Shown here one piece after another: positions 1-8,461 of a stretch of 45,010 bases of DNA (the first letter of the stretch is position 1; each line of letters opens with the position of its first letter). This stretch comes from Collimonas sp. OK607 (GTDB lineage Bacteria; Pseudomonadota; Gammaproteobacteria; Burkholderiales; Burkholderiaceae_D), in the NCBI RefSeq assembly GCF_900111995.1, contig NZ_FOKF01000038.1:1-45010 (forward strand), given 5' to 3'. The translations under genes and the position numbers were made by a program. The notes beneath the pieces were generated by a model. That model made no database searches and was not told the origin of the DNA. It saw nothing but the letters and a program-made list of their open reading frames with translations.

Positions 1-95
1 AGTGTCATCGAGCATCGACACGCAGGTTAACAGCTGGCCCGAACGTTTACAAGCCCAAAATAAAAATGCCGTCCAGTCTTAACTGAACGGCATTA
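1..95 (-). mobile_element. IS4-family insertion sequence, left-hand copy (end only)
   Basis: Bases 1-95 are the exact reverse complement of 44674-44768. The element ends at base 95 with TAATGCCG read inward, the terminal sequence typical of the IS4 group. The first five codons of the transposase lie at 15-1 on the minus strand, so the transposase reads out of the window. A hairpin (about 12 bp stem with one G-T pair, loop TAAG) lies just inside the terminus and is followed by a T-rich run on the minus strand. Only this end is in the window, so the target duplication and other terminus cannot be checked. Confidence 0.85.
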
Positions 96-164
96 CAGCC
101 ACAGCTGTCATTTTTTTGATGAAACCATCAGGTTCGTCGCGCTTATTTAAACCTGATTTAAATT

Positions 165-1310
165 TTATTTAAACAGCAAACGGATCGAATCCCACGCGCG
201 GCCGAAGATGGTGGCCTGGTTCACATCTTCCAGCGCTACTACCGGGAACTCGGCAATGGTCTTGCCGTCGGCGTTCACCTTGACTGTGCCGACCTTGGCG
301 TTTTGCTGGATCGGAGCGATCAGCGGGTCGGTACGTTCCAGCACTGGCTTGATCTTGTCGGCGATGCCCTTAGGCACGGTCACGTAAACATCATGCGTGA
401 AGCCGATCTTGATCTGGTTCTTGGCGCCTTTCCATACTTTCGGTGTATCTACAGCCTGGCCCTTGGAGTACAGTTTGACAGCGTCGAAATTCTGGTAGCC
501 CCAGTTCAGCAGCTTTTGCGCTTCCTGGGTACGGGTGCCATCGGAATTGGTGCCGATCACAACGGCCAGCAAGCGGCGGTCGCCGCCGACATTCGGACGT
601 TTGGCGCTGGCGATGATGGAGTAGCCGGCGCTGCTGGTGTGGCCGGTCTTCATGCCGTCGACGGTCGGGTCCGACCACAACAGGCGGTTGCGGTTAGGCT
701 GGGTGATCTTGTTGTAGGTGTATTTTTTGGTCGAGTCGATTTTGTAGAACTCAGGGAAATCGATGATCACACGGGATGCCAGCGTCGCCAGATCGCGCGC
801 TGTGGAATACGTGTCGGCGCTTGGCAAACCGTGCGGATTGCCGAAATGGGTGTTTTTCATGCCCATGCGCTCGGCTTCGTGGTTCATCAGCGCAACGAAG
901 GAATCCTCTGTGCCTGCCACTGCTTCTGCCAACGCTACCGCGGCGTCGTTACCCGATACCACCATCAAGCCGTACAGCAAATCATTGATCGATACCGGCG
1001 TTGCCGGATCGATAAACATTTTGGAGCTGCTCGGATCGACCTTCCAGGCGCGCACTGACACGTTAACCATCTGGTCGAGGGTAATTTTCTTATCCTTGAG
1101 CGCTTCGAAAACCACATACGCGGTCATGATCTTGGCCAGCGACGCCGGTTCGACGCGCATGTCGGGATCTTGCGATGCGATCACCTGGTTGCTGGTGGCA
1201 TCGAGCAGCAGCCACGTTTTGGCGGCCACTGTCGGCGACGGCAATGTCTGGGCAAAGGCTACGGATATGGAGAAGACAGTTGCAGCGAGCGCCGCGAATA
1301 TTTTTTTCAT
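165..1310 (-). CDS. dacC: D-alanyl-D-alanine carboxypeptidase (PBP5/6 type)
   Basis: This periplasmic, membrane-associated low-molecular-weight penicillin-binding protein removes the terminal D-Ala of peptidoglycan pentapeptides. From the chosen ATG the product is 381 residues. It has a signal peptide MKKIFAALAA..AFA|Q cut after about residue 20. All three serine-DD-peptidase motifs are present: SLAK at 57-60 (nucleophile Ser57), SGN at 119-121 and KTG at 221-223. The C-terminal part fits the PBP5 beta-rich domain and ends in a short amphipathic tail (WDSIRLLFK) of the kind that anchors the protein to the inner membrane. An in-frame upstream start at 1361 would put 17 residues before the signal peptide, so I prefer 1310. 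In relatives this gene usually sits next to dat-ybeD-lipB-lipA; here those genes are 12 kb away. dacA is an equally valid name. Confidence 0.93.
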   Translation of the reverse strand: MKKIFAALAATVFSISVAFAQTLPSPTVAAKTWLLLDATSNQVIASQDPDMRVEPASLAKIMTAYVVFEALKDKKITLDQMVNVSVRAWKVDPSSSKMFIDPATPVSINDLLYGLMVVSGNDAAVALAEAVAGTEDSFVALMNHEAERMGMKNTHFGNPHGLPSADTYSTARDLATLASRVIIDFPEFYKIDSTKKYTYNKITQPNRNRLLWSDPTVDGMKTGHTSSAGYSIIASAKRPNVGGDRRLLAVVIGTNSDGTRTQEAQKLLNWGYQNFDAVKLYSKGQAVDTPKVWKGAKNQIKIGFTHDVYVTVPKGIADKIKPVLERTDPLIAPIQQNAKVGTVKVNADGKTIAEFPVVALEDVNQATIFGRAWDSIRLLFK

Positions 1311-1557
1311 GGAGTATCTAGTAATGAAATCAGTGGCAATAAACCTGCATCTTGCGAACAACGAATGTAGACAATGAGCAATTTTATGTGCGAAGTGGAT
1401 TGAAAAAATGCGTAAACGGAGGCGGCTAGCGGGTTAGTTACAGTCCACCAGCAAATCACCGCATACAACCATACCGACCGAATTATAGCGCCACCGCCGT
1501 CCCAACCGGCTTATGAATGCTGCAAACATGCTTGCAGCGGGTTCAAATCGCGGCCGT

Positions 1558-2205
1558 TCAGCGATGCCACATTTCGACCATGAGATTCTTGATATGTTGC
1601 AGTCGGCGATGAAAAAAATGGTCGGCGCCAGGAATCACGATCACCGGGATGTCTTGCGGGCGCGCCCATTCGAACACGGCGGTAAGCGGAATCGTATCGT
1701 CCAGTTCGCCATGAATCAGGATACTGTTGGCCGGCACGGTCGGCATTGGCCACTTGCCGGCGGCAGTGCCCACCAGCACCAGCCGTTCGGCGGCTGCGCC
1801 AGCTCCGGCATTGGCCTCGATCAGGCGCTGCTGCAATTGCGCTTGCACGAAAGTGCCGAATGAAAAGCCGCCGAGGGCTAGCGGCAGATCGGGATATTGC
1901 TGGCGCATGTGAGTGAGCAGCAAGGCCATGTCGTCGGTCTCGCCGCGACCCTCGTCGTGTACGCCGTCGGATTTGCCGACACCGCGGAAATTCATGCGCA
2001 CCGTGACATAGCCCAGCGCCAGGAAACCGCGCGCCAGCGTATGCACCACCTTGTTGTCCATGGTGCCGCCGAACAGCGGATGAGGATGGGCGACCAGCGC
2101 CAGTCCGCGCGGCACGGCAAAGGTTTCGGGATCAGGCAGGTCGAGTGCACATTCGAGTTGGCCGACAGCGCCGGCGATGAAGAAGGGGAGCGTTTGGGCG
2201 TTCAT
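1558..2205 (-). CDS. alpha/beta hydrolase, serine-hydrolase type
   Basis: The 215-residue cytoplasmic protein has the alpha/beta-hydrolase fold of the COG2945 type. An HPHPLFGGTMDNKVV segment near residues 40-54 is typical of this family, followed by a VRMNFRGVGKS strand-turn. The nucleophile elbow is GFSFG (Ser near 115). The acid lies in the HGELDDTIP region and the histidine in GADHFFHRR. Family members are short-chain esterase/dienelactone-hydrolase-like enzymes with unknown substrates. No partner gene explains its role; it is followed, on the same strand, by nothing closer than dacC, with a 247-base gap. Confidence 0.85.
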   Translation of the reverse strand: MNAQTLPFFIAGAVGQLECALDLPDPETFAVPRGLALVAHPHPLFGGTMDNKVVHTLARGFLALGYVTVRMNFRGVGKSDGVHDEGRGETDDMALLLTHMRQQYPDLPLALGGFSFGTFVQAQLQQRLIEANAGAGAAAERLVLVGTAAGKWPMPTVPANSILIHGELDDTIPLTAVFEWARPQDIPVIVIPGADHFFHRRLQHIKNLMVEMWHR

Positions 2206-2263
2206 TGAATCGATTCGGGGAATAAAGGCTGAAGATACTTTGCTTGGATTTTGCTTAAACTGA

Positions 2264-2584
2264 TCAGATTTTCAGGCGTTCGACAATCTTCCCGCCGACT
2301 ATATGGACGTCGATGATTTCGTCGATATCTTCATTGTCGACGTAGGTGTACCAGACACCTTCCGGATAAATCACCATTGCCGGTCCTTGTTCGCAGCGCT
2401 CAAGGCAGCCGGCTTTATTGATCCGCACCTTGCCTTCGCCGGCCAGGCCCAGTTGCTTGATGCGGCGCTTGGCATGTTCCTGTGCGGCCTGGGCGCCGCT
2501 GTTAGCGCAACAAACCCGTTCGCCCGGTGCGCGCTGGTTCAGGCAAAAAAATACATGGTGTTCGTAAAACGGTTTATCGCTCAT
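2264..2584 (-). CDS. thioredoxin-like (2Fe-2S) ferredoxin
   Basis: The 106-residue protein resembles the thioredoxin-like [2Fe-2S] ferredoxins (Shethna/NuoE-like fold). Four cluster-ligand candidates are visible: one near residue 14 (FFCLNQ), a CC pair near 25-26, and C-L-E-R-C near 60-64. The C-terminus has the family's YPEGVWYTYVD strand. It probably carries electrons in the cytoplasm, but its partner is unknown. It lies 58 bases upstream of the alpha/beta hydrolase and may be co-transcribed with it; whether the two work together is not known. Confidence 0.85.
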   Translation of the reverse strand: MSDKPFYEHHVFFCLNQRAPGERVCCANSGAQAAQEHAKRRIKQLGLAGEGKVRINKAGCLERCEQGPAMVIYPEGVWYTYVDNEDIDEIIDVHIVGGKIVERLKI

Positions 2585-2699
2585 TGCAATATTCTGGAAT
2601 AGGTTGGTCAGGGGTGCTTATGGGTTGTTTTGTGCGGTTTTGCGTTGGAGATAAGCAGGAATCATACACCGCCGGCGTTTTTCGGTTCCGGCGGACGGG

Positions 2700-3857
2700 C
2701 TAACGGGAATCGCGCGGGGGCAGCTGGCGACGCCGCTTATGCATCGGATGAAACAAGAACCACAGCGTGCAGAACGGCCATAACAAGGCCAGGAACTGGG
2801 CAACGCCGTTGAAATTCAGGAATTTTCCCTGTGTCCAGGTTTGCACCGTTTCGGTGTAATACGGATTGTCGGGCATGATATTGACCAGCAATAAAGCCAT
2901 GATCAGGGTCAGCCCGGCCAGCCGGCGTTGCGCCAGTTGCGGCGCGTAGGCCAGGCCGCTCAGCATGAGTGCGCCGATCAGCAAGCCGCCGAACGAACCC
3001 GGGGTCAGCCAGACGAAGGTATTGTCCGGCGCGAACAACAGCGCTGTCGCCAGTGCCTTGGTCATCAGCGTGACAAACACCAGCAGCAAGGTCAGCGGCA
3101 GCTTCGGCGCTTGCTTGCGCAGCAGGATCATGAAGGTCAAGGCGGCGCCGGTCAGGCCGCAGGCCGTGATGATGGTTTCGGTCAGCCAGTATTGGGCGGC
3201 GCTGAATTGCACGTCATTGGTAAACCATGCCTGCAGATCGACCGGTTCTTCCAACAGGTCGGAGAGCCAGGTGGATAACATGGAGGTGAACTGGCCAAAG
3301 CCGAACAGATGGCTGAGCGGATAAATTTGCGCCAGAGGCCATAGCGCAACAACTACCATGCCCTGGCTGGCTTCACGGTTGAACCAGTGCTCGCGCAGTT
3401 GTAATAAACGGTTGTCAGGCCCGAAGCGTGGCCGCAGGATGGCGCCCAGCACCGCGCCGAGCAAGGCGCCGGCGCTATTGGTCATCAGATCCAGGTTGGA
3501 GGCGACACGCGTCGGCAAGAAAGTCTGTACCGCTTCCATGGTGCCGGAGATCAGGATCCCCGCCAACGTCGCCAGCAGCACCGCCCAATACGGCGACCAG
3601 CGACGCCAGCGTGGCAACGACAGCACCATCAGCATGCCCAGCGGCAGATAGCCGGCGACATTGGTCCATACATCGAACACGGTCCAGTAGTGCGGCAATG
3701 GCGCGTCCAGATAGGCGAAGGCTGTCAGGCCGAGATCGCGCCAGCCGGCAAACGGATACCAGCTGGCGTAGACGATCAGCAGCAGGTAAATCAGCAGGCT
3801 GACACGAGCAAACGATGATGCGGTAGAGGCATTTGTTGAGGTTGCTTGTTGGGTCAT
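2700..3857 (-). CDS. VanZ-family membrane protein
   Basis: The 385-residue polytopic inner-membrane protein has an N-terminal VanZ-like domain (about residues 20-150; YASWYPFAGWRD, a long helix near VAGYLPLGMLM, and the conserved polar segment around FLPTRVASNLDLMTNSAGALLG). At least five more hydrophobic helices follow in the C-terminal half, so it is much longer than a bare VanZ domain. It starts 7 bases after the PqiC-like lipoprotein gene, which suggests that it is the last gene of the MCE transport operon. VanZ proteins are loosely linked to glycopeptide resistance, but most have no known function, and resistance should not be inferred here. Confidence 0.85.
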   Translation of the reverse strand: MTQQATSTNASTASSFARVSLLIYLLLIVYASWYPFAGWRDLGLTAFAYLDAPLPHYWTVFDVWTNVAGYLPLGMLMVLSLPRWRRWSPYWAVLLATLAGILISGTMEAVQTFLPTRVASNLDLMTNSAGALLGAVLGAILRPRFGPDNRLLQLREHWFNREASQGMVVVALWPLAQIYPLSHLFGFGQFTSMLSTWLSDLLEEPVDLQAWFTNDVQFSAAQYWLTETIITACGLTGAALTFMILLRKQAPKLPLTLLLVFVTLMTKALATALLFAPDNTFVWLTPGSFGGLLIGALMLSGLAYAPQLAQRRLAGLTLIMALLLVNIMPDNPYYTETVQTWTQGKFLNFNGVAQFLALLWPFCTLWFLFHPMHKRRRQLPPRDSR

Positions 3858-3864
3858 TGTTGGT

Positions 3865-4485
3865 TCATTGTTTTTTCGGAGCTACTGTTGCCAGCCAGCT
3901 CATCAGATCGTCAATCACGCCATCGTTCGCGGCGACAAAAGCGCTGGCGGCGCCGGCAGCGTCGGCGCTGGGTGTCGCCATCTGGCGGCTAAAACTCTTT
4001 TGCGCCAGCAGTACCCGGCCATTGAACAGCGATGCGCGTATCTGCAGTGTCGCCAGGCTGTGTGAAGGCGTATCGAAGGTTTGCGTGTAGTCGTCCAGGT
4101 CGATCCGCAGCACCGGAATATTAAGCGCCGCATCCGACATTGCCAACACCGTGCCGCCGGCCTGGGCCACGCGCGTTTTCAGGCGCTGCTGAAACAGTTG
4201 CGCCGGCGGCATGGTCCAGCGGCTGTTGGCGTAGGGACGCGGTTGCTGCTGGTTGGCGTAGGCCAGGCGGAAGTACATCATGTTGTTGTCCAGCCAGGCC
4301 GGCGCATTGACATCGGCCAGGCTGATGGCCGGCAATGCTGTGGCTGCGGTGCTCGTGCTTGTTGCAGTGGCCGGCAACAGGCCCAGGTCGAATTGGGTCG
4401 GCGCGTCGACCTTGCTGGCGCAGCCGGCGACCAGGGCAATCGCAACTAAAGTCGACAGGGTTTTCAGGATAGCGGTCATGGTCAT
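3865..4485 (-). CDS. ABC-type transport auxiliary lipoprotein (PqiC/YmbA type)
   Basis: The 206-residue lipoprotein has a lipobox LVAGC (Cys22) followed by ASK, so it should be lipidated and sent to the outer membrane (no Asp at +2). The body fits the ABC_trans_aux (DUF330/PqiC) family: an N-terminal FDLG segment, a tryptophan-rich stretch (PYANSRWTMPPAQLFQQRL), and LRIDLDDYTQTF. In PqiABC-like systems this component accompanies MCE proteins that span the periplasm. It directly follows the MCE protein gene (18-base gap), as in other betaproteobacterial MCE operons. A start six bases downstream (second Met) is equally possible. Confidence 0.85.
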   Translation of the reverse strand: MTMTAILKTLSTLVAIALVAGCASKVDAPTQFDLGLLPATATSTSTAATALPAISLADVNAPAWLDNNMMYFRLAYANQQQPRPYANSRWTMPPAQLFQQRLKTRVAQAGGTVLAMSDAALNIPVLRIDLDDYTQTFDTPSHSLATLQIRASLFNGRVLLAQKSFSRQMATPSADAAGAASAFVAANDGVIDDLMSWLATVAPKKQ

Positions 4486-4503
4486 GGCGGGCCTTTAATG
4501 GTT

Positions 4504-5451
4504 TTATTTTCCTGGAGCGACAAAACCCGCTTCCCCGGGGCCGGGAGGCAGGGCCTTACTGCCAAACAAAATGCTTTGCGGCTGCTGGTTGAAATGGTCC
4601 AGCGTCTGGTTCAGCGTGCGCATCGACGAGCGCGCTTCCGTGGTCAGGGTATTGAAACGCGGCAGCGTATCGTATTCGACGCCGTTGGCGACCGAGCTGA
4701 TGTTTTGCACTGCACCGCCCAGATTGGCGATAGCGCCGTTGGGCCCTTGCAGGCTGGCGGTCAGGGTATTCAGGTTCTTGCTGAGCACGGTCATGTTGTT
4801 GGAGAGTGCCGTAATGGATGCCAGCGCCTGGTTCATTTGCGTGGTCAGTTCCGGCAGCTGGCGCAAGGTCGGCTGCAACTGCTGCGGAATGCCGCGGTAT
4901 TCAACGGCGGTCTGGCTGACATCGCTGAATGCTTTCAGCATGGTTTTCTGATTATCGGGATCCAGCAAGCTATTCAGTTTGTCGACCATGTCGTTGGCGC
5001 GCGACAAGATTACCGCACCTTTAGTCTGCAGGTTGTCGAACAGGCTCGGGCGCAATTCTATGCGCGCCAGATGTTGCGGGCTGCTGGTGAGTTTGAGCGG
5101 CTTGCTGCCATCGTCGTCCAGCTGGATATAAGCAATTCCAGTCACTCCCTGATAACCCAGGGTGGCAAAGGTGGATTGGGTCATGGGCGTGTCCGGATTG
5201 ATCTTGATCTTGATCAGGATCTGACCCGGCGATTTAGGATCGAAGGTGATCGCATCGACCTTGCCGGCATCCAGGCCGCGATAGCGGACATCGGCTTGCG
5301 GATTCAGTCCCGGTACCGACAACTTGGTGGCGATCTCGTAAGGCACCCGTTCCACGCGGTCGCTGTTGAACCACATGACGCCGAACAGCGCCGCGATCAG
5401 CAAGACCACGGTGAACAGTCCGGCAATCAGGGCATGCGCTTTATTTTCCAT
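4504..5451 (-). CDS. MCE/MlaD-family periplasmic lipid-transport protein
   Basis: The 315-residue protein is anchored by one N-terminal helix (about residues 8-27) and exposes an MCE (MlaD) domain at about 38-115, recognised by PGLNPQADVRYRGLDAGKVDAI and GVTGIAYIQLDD. The rest is a long, largely alpha-helical, polar segment typical of the needle- or barrel-forming tail of single-MCE proteins, ending in a Pro/Gly-rich tail. It would serve as the substrate-binding component of the ABC transporter encoded immediately upstream. Its start is 39 bases beyond the ATPase stop. The lipid carried and the direction of transport cannot be read from the sequence. Confidence 0.93.
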   Translation of the reverse strand: MENKAHALIAGLFTVVLLIAALFGVMWFNSDRVERVPYEIATKLSVPGLNPQADVRYRGLDAGKVDAITFDPKSPGQILIKIKINPDTPMTQSTFATLGYQGVTGIAYIQLDDDGSKPLKLTSSPQHLARIELRPSLFDNLQTKGAVILSRANDMVDKLNSLLDPDNQKTMLKAFSDVSQTAVEYRGIPQQLQPTLRQLPELTTQMNQALASITALSNNMTVLSKNLNTLTASLQGPNGAIANLGGAVQNISSVANGVEYDTLPRFNTLTTEARSSMRTLNQTLDHFNQQPQSILFGSKALPPGPGEAGFVAPGK

Positions 5452-5490
5452 AAGACTTCCTATTTACGCTTTCTGCATCTTGTTTGCATA

Positions 5491-6261
5491 TCATCCGCAA
5501 GTGTCGTGTTCGAAACGGTTAGCGGCGAGAAAAAATGTTTCGATAAACGGATGGCGTACTTTCATGACGCGCTCCGGCGTGTCGTAGGCGATCACGTGTT
5601 TGTCTGCCAGTACTGCAATTTTGGTGGACAAAGCCAATAATGGTTCCAGATCGTGGGTGATCATCACCACGGTCAGCCGCATGTCCTTGTGCAGCGACCG
5701 GATCAGCTCGATAAAGGCGGCCGACGATGCCGGATCGAGCCCGGCCGTGGGTTCATCGAGAAACAGCAATTCCGGCTCCAGCGCCAGCGCCCGTGCCAGC
5801 GCCACCCGCTTGATCATGCCGCCGGAGAGGTCGGACGGCATTTTCAGCGCGTGTTCAGGGCCGATCCCGGCCATCTGCAGCTTGAGCAGCGCCGCGTCCT
5901 TGATCAGTTGATCCGGCAAGGCGCGCAGCTCGCGCATCGGCAACGCCACGTTGTCCAGCACCGTCAATGCCGAAAACAAGGCGCCTTGCTGAAACAGCAT
6001 GCCCCAGCGATTTTGCAGCGTATACATTTGATCGACGTCGGCCTGGCTGACATCGATGCCGAACACGGTCACCTTACCTTTGGTCGGCCGGTTCAGCCCC
6101 AATATCTGCCGCACCAGTGTGGTCTTGCCGGAACCGGAGCCGCCCACAAGGCCGACGATTTCGCCGGCGTCGATGCGCAGATCAAGATCCTCGTGAATCA
6201 CGGTCTGGCCGAACTGGGTCCAGAGCTTGTCGATTTCGATGACGGGTGTCTGCTCGGCCAT
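5491..6261 (-). CDS. ABC transporter ATP-binding protein (MlaF-like)
   Basis: The 256-residue cytoplasmic ATPase has a complete set of motifs: Walker A GGSGSGKTT at 40-48, Q-loop near FQQGALF (90-96), signature LSGGM at 145-149, Walker B LLFLDE at 165-170 and switch His203 (MITHD). The signature LSGGM(I)KR is typical of MlaF/Ttg2A lipid transporters. The ATG at 6261 is chosen because it overlaps the permease stop codon by one base (TGATG), giving translational coupling; the longer open frame upstream lies over the permease and is not coding. It energises the MlaE-type permease. Confidence 0.95.
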   Translation of the reverse strand: MAEQTPVIEIDKLWTQFGQTVIHEDLDLRIDAGEIVGLVGGSGSGKTTLVRQILGLNRPTKGKVTVFGIDVSQADVDQMYTLQNRWGMLFQQGALFSALTVLDNVALPMRELRALPDQLIKDAALLKLQMAGIGPEHALKMPSDLSGGMIKRVALARALALEPELLFLDEPTAGLDPASSAAFIELIRSLHKDMRLTVVMITHDLEPLLALSTKIAVLADKHVIAYDTPERVMKVRHPFIETFFLAANRFEHDTCG

Positions 6262-7385
6262 CAGAATCCCACGCCGCTGAAAATAATCGCAAACACAGCG
6301 TCGGCGACGATGACGATGGTGATCGCGGTCACCACTGAAGTGGTGGTGCCATGTCCGAGGCTTTCGGTGTTCGGTTCGATGCGCAGGCCGAAATAGCAGG
6401 CCACCATCGCAATCAAGCCGCCGAACACTGCACCTTTGCCGAGGCCGATCAGATAATTGGGTAACGGTACCGCATTCGGCAACTGCTGCAGGAAATAGGT
6501 GGGCGACAACCCTAGTTGCAATTGCGCGGCTACCATCCCGCCCAGGAGTGCAATCGCATCGGTCCAGATCACCAGCAAAGGCATTGCCACCAGCAATGCC
6601 AGCACCCGCGGCAAAACCAGCCTGAAGCCATGCGGCAAGCCCATCACCAGCATCGCATCGAGCTCTTCGGTAACGCGCATCACGCCCAGTTGCGCGGTGA
6701 TTGCCGAGCCGGAACGGCCGGCCACCAGGATCGCTGCCAGCAACGGCCCCAGTTCGCGGATGATACTCATGCCGAGAATGTTCACCAGGTAGATATCGCC
6801 GCCGAAGGTATGCAATTGTTGTGCCGACAAAAACGACAGCACCACGCCGATCAGGAAGCCGACCAGCGCAGTAATTCCCAATGCCTGGTAGCCGACATGA
6901 TAGATATTGGCGGAAATCTCTTTCCATGGCGCCCGTTGGGGTACTTGCATCATGCGCAGGAAATCCAGCACCAGTTGTCCCAGCAGGGTGATAAAGCCGG
7001 TCACGTGATTCAGCGCTTCCCTGCCCATGTCGTAGATTGCATTGAACATGCGGCGCCGCGGTGGCTTGGGCGGCAATGCCAACGTACCGGCGCTGGCCAG
7101 GCGCTGGAAGAAATCGCGGTGTTGCGGCGCTACGGTCAATTGTTCCGGACGCGTTTTACCCCAGGCGTTCCACAATAATTGCGCGCCGATATGATCCAGC
7201 GTGCCGATATCCGACAGATCCCAGCGCAGCGGATCAGTTTGCCTGGAGAGTGCTCTCAATTTGGCTTGCAGCGTCTTGATCACCCCCGGTTGCGTCAAGG
7301 CATGCACTTGCCAGTCGCCGCGTGCGGCAACCAGGCTGCCATCTTTGATATCGAGAGCGGGGGTGGTGGAGTCTGGGTTCGGCAT
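6261..7385 (-). CDS. MlaE-family lipid ABC transporter permease with N-terminal STAS domain
   Basis: The 374-residue protein is a fusion. Residues 1 to about 105 form a STAS-like domain (WDLSDIGTLDHIGAQLLWNAWG). Residues from about 150 form the MlaE/YrbE permease with its signature segments, including IRELGPLLAAILVAGRSGSAI, GVMRVTEELDAMLVMG and the C-terminal VVTAITIVIVADAVFAIIF. In E. coli MlaE and MlaB (STAS) are separate proteins; here they are one chain, as in other MCE systems. It is the first gene of the permease-ATPase-MCE-lipoprotein operon, preceded by about 220 bases shared with the divergent birA operon. Confidence 0.93.
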   Translation of the reverse strand: MPNPDSTTPALDIKDGSLVAARGDWQVHALTQPGVIKTLQAKLRALSRQTDPLRWDLSDIGTLDHIGAQLLWNAWGKTRPEQLTVAPQHRDFFQRLASAGTLALPPKPPRRRMFNAIYDMGREALNHVTGFITLLGQLVLDFLRMMQVPQRAPWKEISANIYHVGYQALGITALVGFLIGVVLSFLSAQQLHTFGGDIYLVNILGMSIIRELGPLLAAILVAGRSGSAITAQLGVMRVTEELDAMLVMGLPHGFRLVLPRVLALLVAMPLLVIWTDAIALLGGMVAAQLQLGLSPTYFLQQLPNAVPLPNYLIGLGKGAVFGGLIAMVACYFGLRIEPNTESLGHGTTTSVVTAITIVIVADAVFAIIFSGVGF

Positions 7386-7606
7386 CGCATCAGTTTAAGG
7401 GAGAATTGCCATTAGCACTATTGTAGTAATGATAAAACCAGTCTAGTGGGCAATCGGATAAGTGAATTGACGTCTCACGGTAGCGTCTCGCGGTAACGTT
7501 TCCCGGAGAAATATGCCATAGGGATTGCCCGCACGTTGTTTTTTATTGTGTTTTTGCGTGTAATCCCACGGGTGGCGCGCCGCATTTCTCTATAACTCCC
7601 GCTACA

Positions 7607-8458
7607 ATGCGCGGCATGACTGCACAATCTATTGCACCAACTTCGCTTACCAGCCATATGTCCGCCGCTCGCATCGCTGCATTTGCCGGCCATCACGCCG
7701 AGCAATGCCGGATCGAAGTAGTGGCCGAAACCGGTTCTACCAACGCTGATCTGCTGGCGCGTATCGCCGGCGGCGTGGATTCCCGTACGTTGAACGCGCC
7801 GACCTTGCTGGTGGCGCTGACGCAAACTGCTGGCCGCGGCCGCGCCGGCCGTGCCTGGCTGACGGCGCCGTCGGCGGCGTTGACCTTTTCGCTGGCCTGG
7901 CCGTTTGCCGCACCGTTGCAGGCATTGGTCGGTTTGCCGCTGGCGGTGGGCGTGACGATTGCCGAGATCCTGGCCGACTTCGGGGTTGAAGTGCAATTGA
8001 AATGGCCGAACGACGTATTGCACAAGGGCCGTAAGCTGGCCGGCATCCTGATTGAAACCGCCACTGCGCCTGATCAGCAATTGTGGGCCGTAATCGGCAT
8101 CGGCATCAATCTCGCCATGCCGGAACAGTTGCAAGAACAAATCGGCCGTCCTACCGCCAATCTGCCGGTGACGGCAGCGCAGGATCGGGCGCTGTTGCTT
8201 GGCGCATTATTGAGCGGACTGGCGCAAAACATGCGCCAATTCGAAAGCGAGGGCCTGGCGGCTTTTGTCGAACGCTGGAATCGGCTGCATGCATTTGCCG
8301 GTCAGCAGGTGCTGATCCTGGACCAAGGCAAGACATTGCACGAGGGCCGGGCGCTGGGCATTGACCAGATCGGCCGCTTGTTGTTGCAAACGGACGCTGG
8401 CAACAGCCCGATAGCCATCATGGCCGGCGATATTTCATTACGCCCGAAGGAAGACTGA
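7607..8458 (+). CDS. birA: biotin--[acetyl-CoA-carboxylase] ligase, monofunctional
   Basis: The 283-residue enzyme makes biotinyl-AMP and attaches biotin to the carboxylase carrier protein BCCP. The catalytic core is complete: ETGSTN at 41-46, the biotinyl-AMP loop GRGRAGRAW at 76-84, and KWPNDV with GIGINL further on. There is no N-terminal winged helix: only about 30 residues precede the core, so this is a class I enzyme that cannot repress bio genes as E. coli BirA does. A second Met three codons in (7616) is an alternative start; neither has an obvious ribosome-binding site. It is the first gene of a tight operon with coaX and the SPOR gene. Confidence 0.94.
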   Translation: MRGMTAQSIAPTSLTSHMSAARIAAFAGHHAEQCRIEVVAETGSTNADLLARIAGGVDSRTLNAPTLLVALTQTAGRGRAGRAWLTAPSAALTFSLAWPFAAPLQALVGLPLAVGVTIAEILADFGVEVQLKWPNDVLHKGRKLAGILIETATAPDQQLWAVIGIGINLAMPEQLQEQIGRPTANLPVTAAQDRALLLGALLSGLAQNMRQFESEGLAAFVERWNRLHAFAGQQVLILDQGKTLHEGRALGIDQIGRLLLQTDAGNSPIAIMAGDISLRPKED

Positions 8459-8461
8459 GCC

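Noticed and set aside
3865-3990. VanZ as glycopeptide-resistance gene
   Set aside because: No vanA/vanH/vanX homologue is nearby, and VanZ-domain proteins are widespread with other or unknown roles.
4498-5640. 380-codon open frame on the plus strand
   Set aside because: It is antisense to the MCE gene and has no domain-like sequence.
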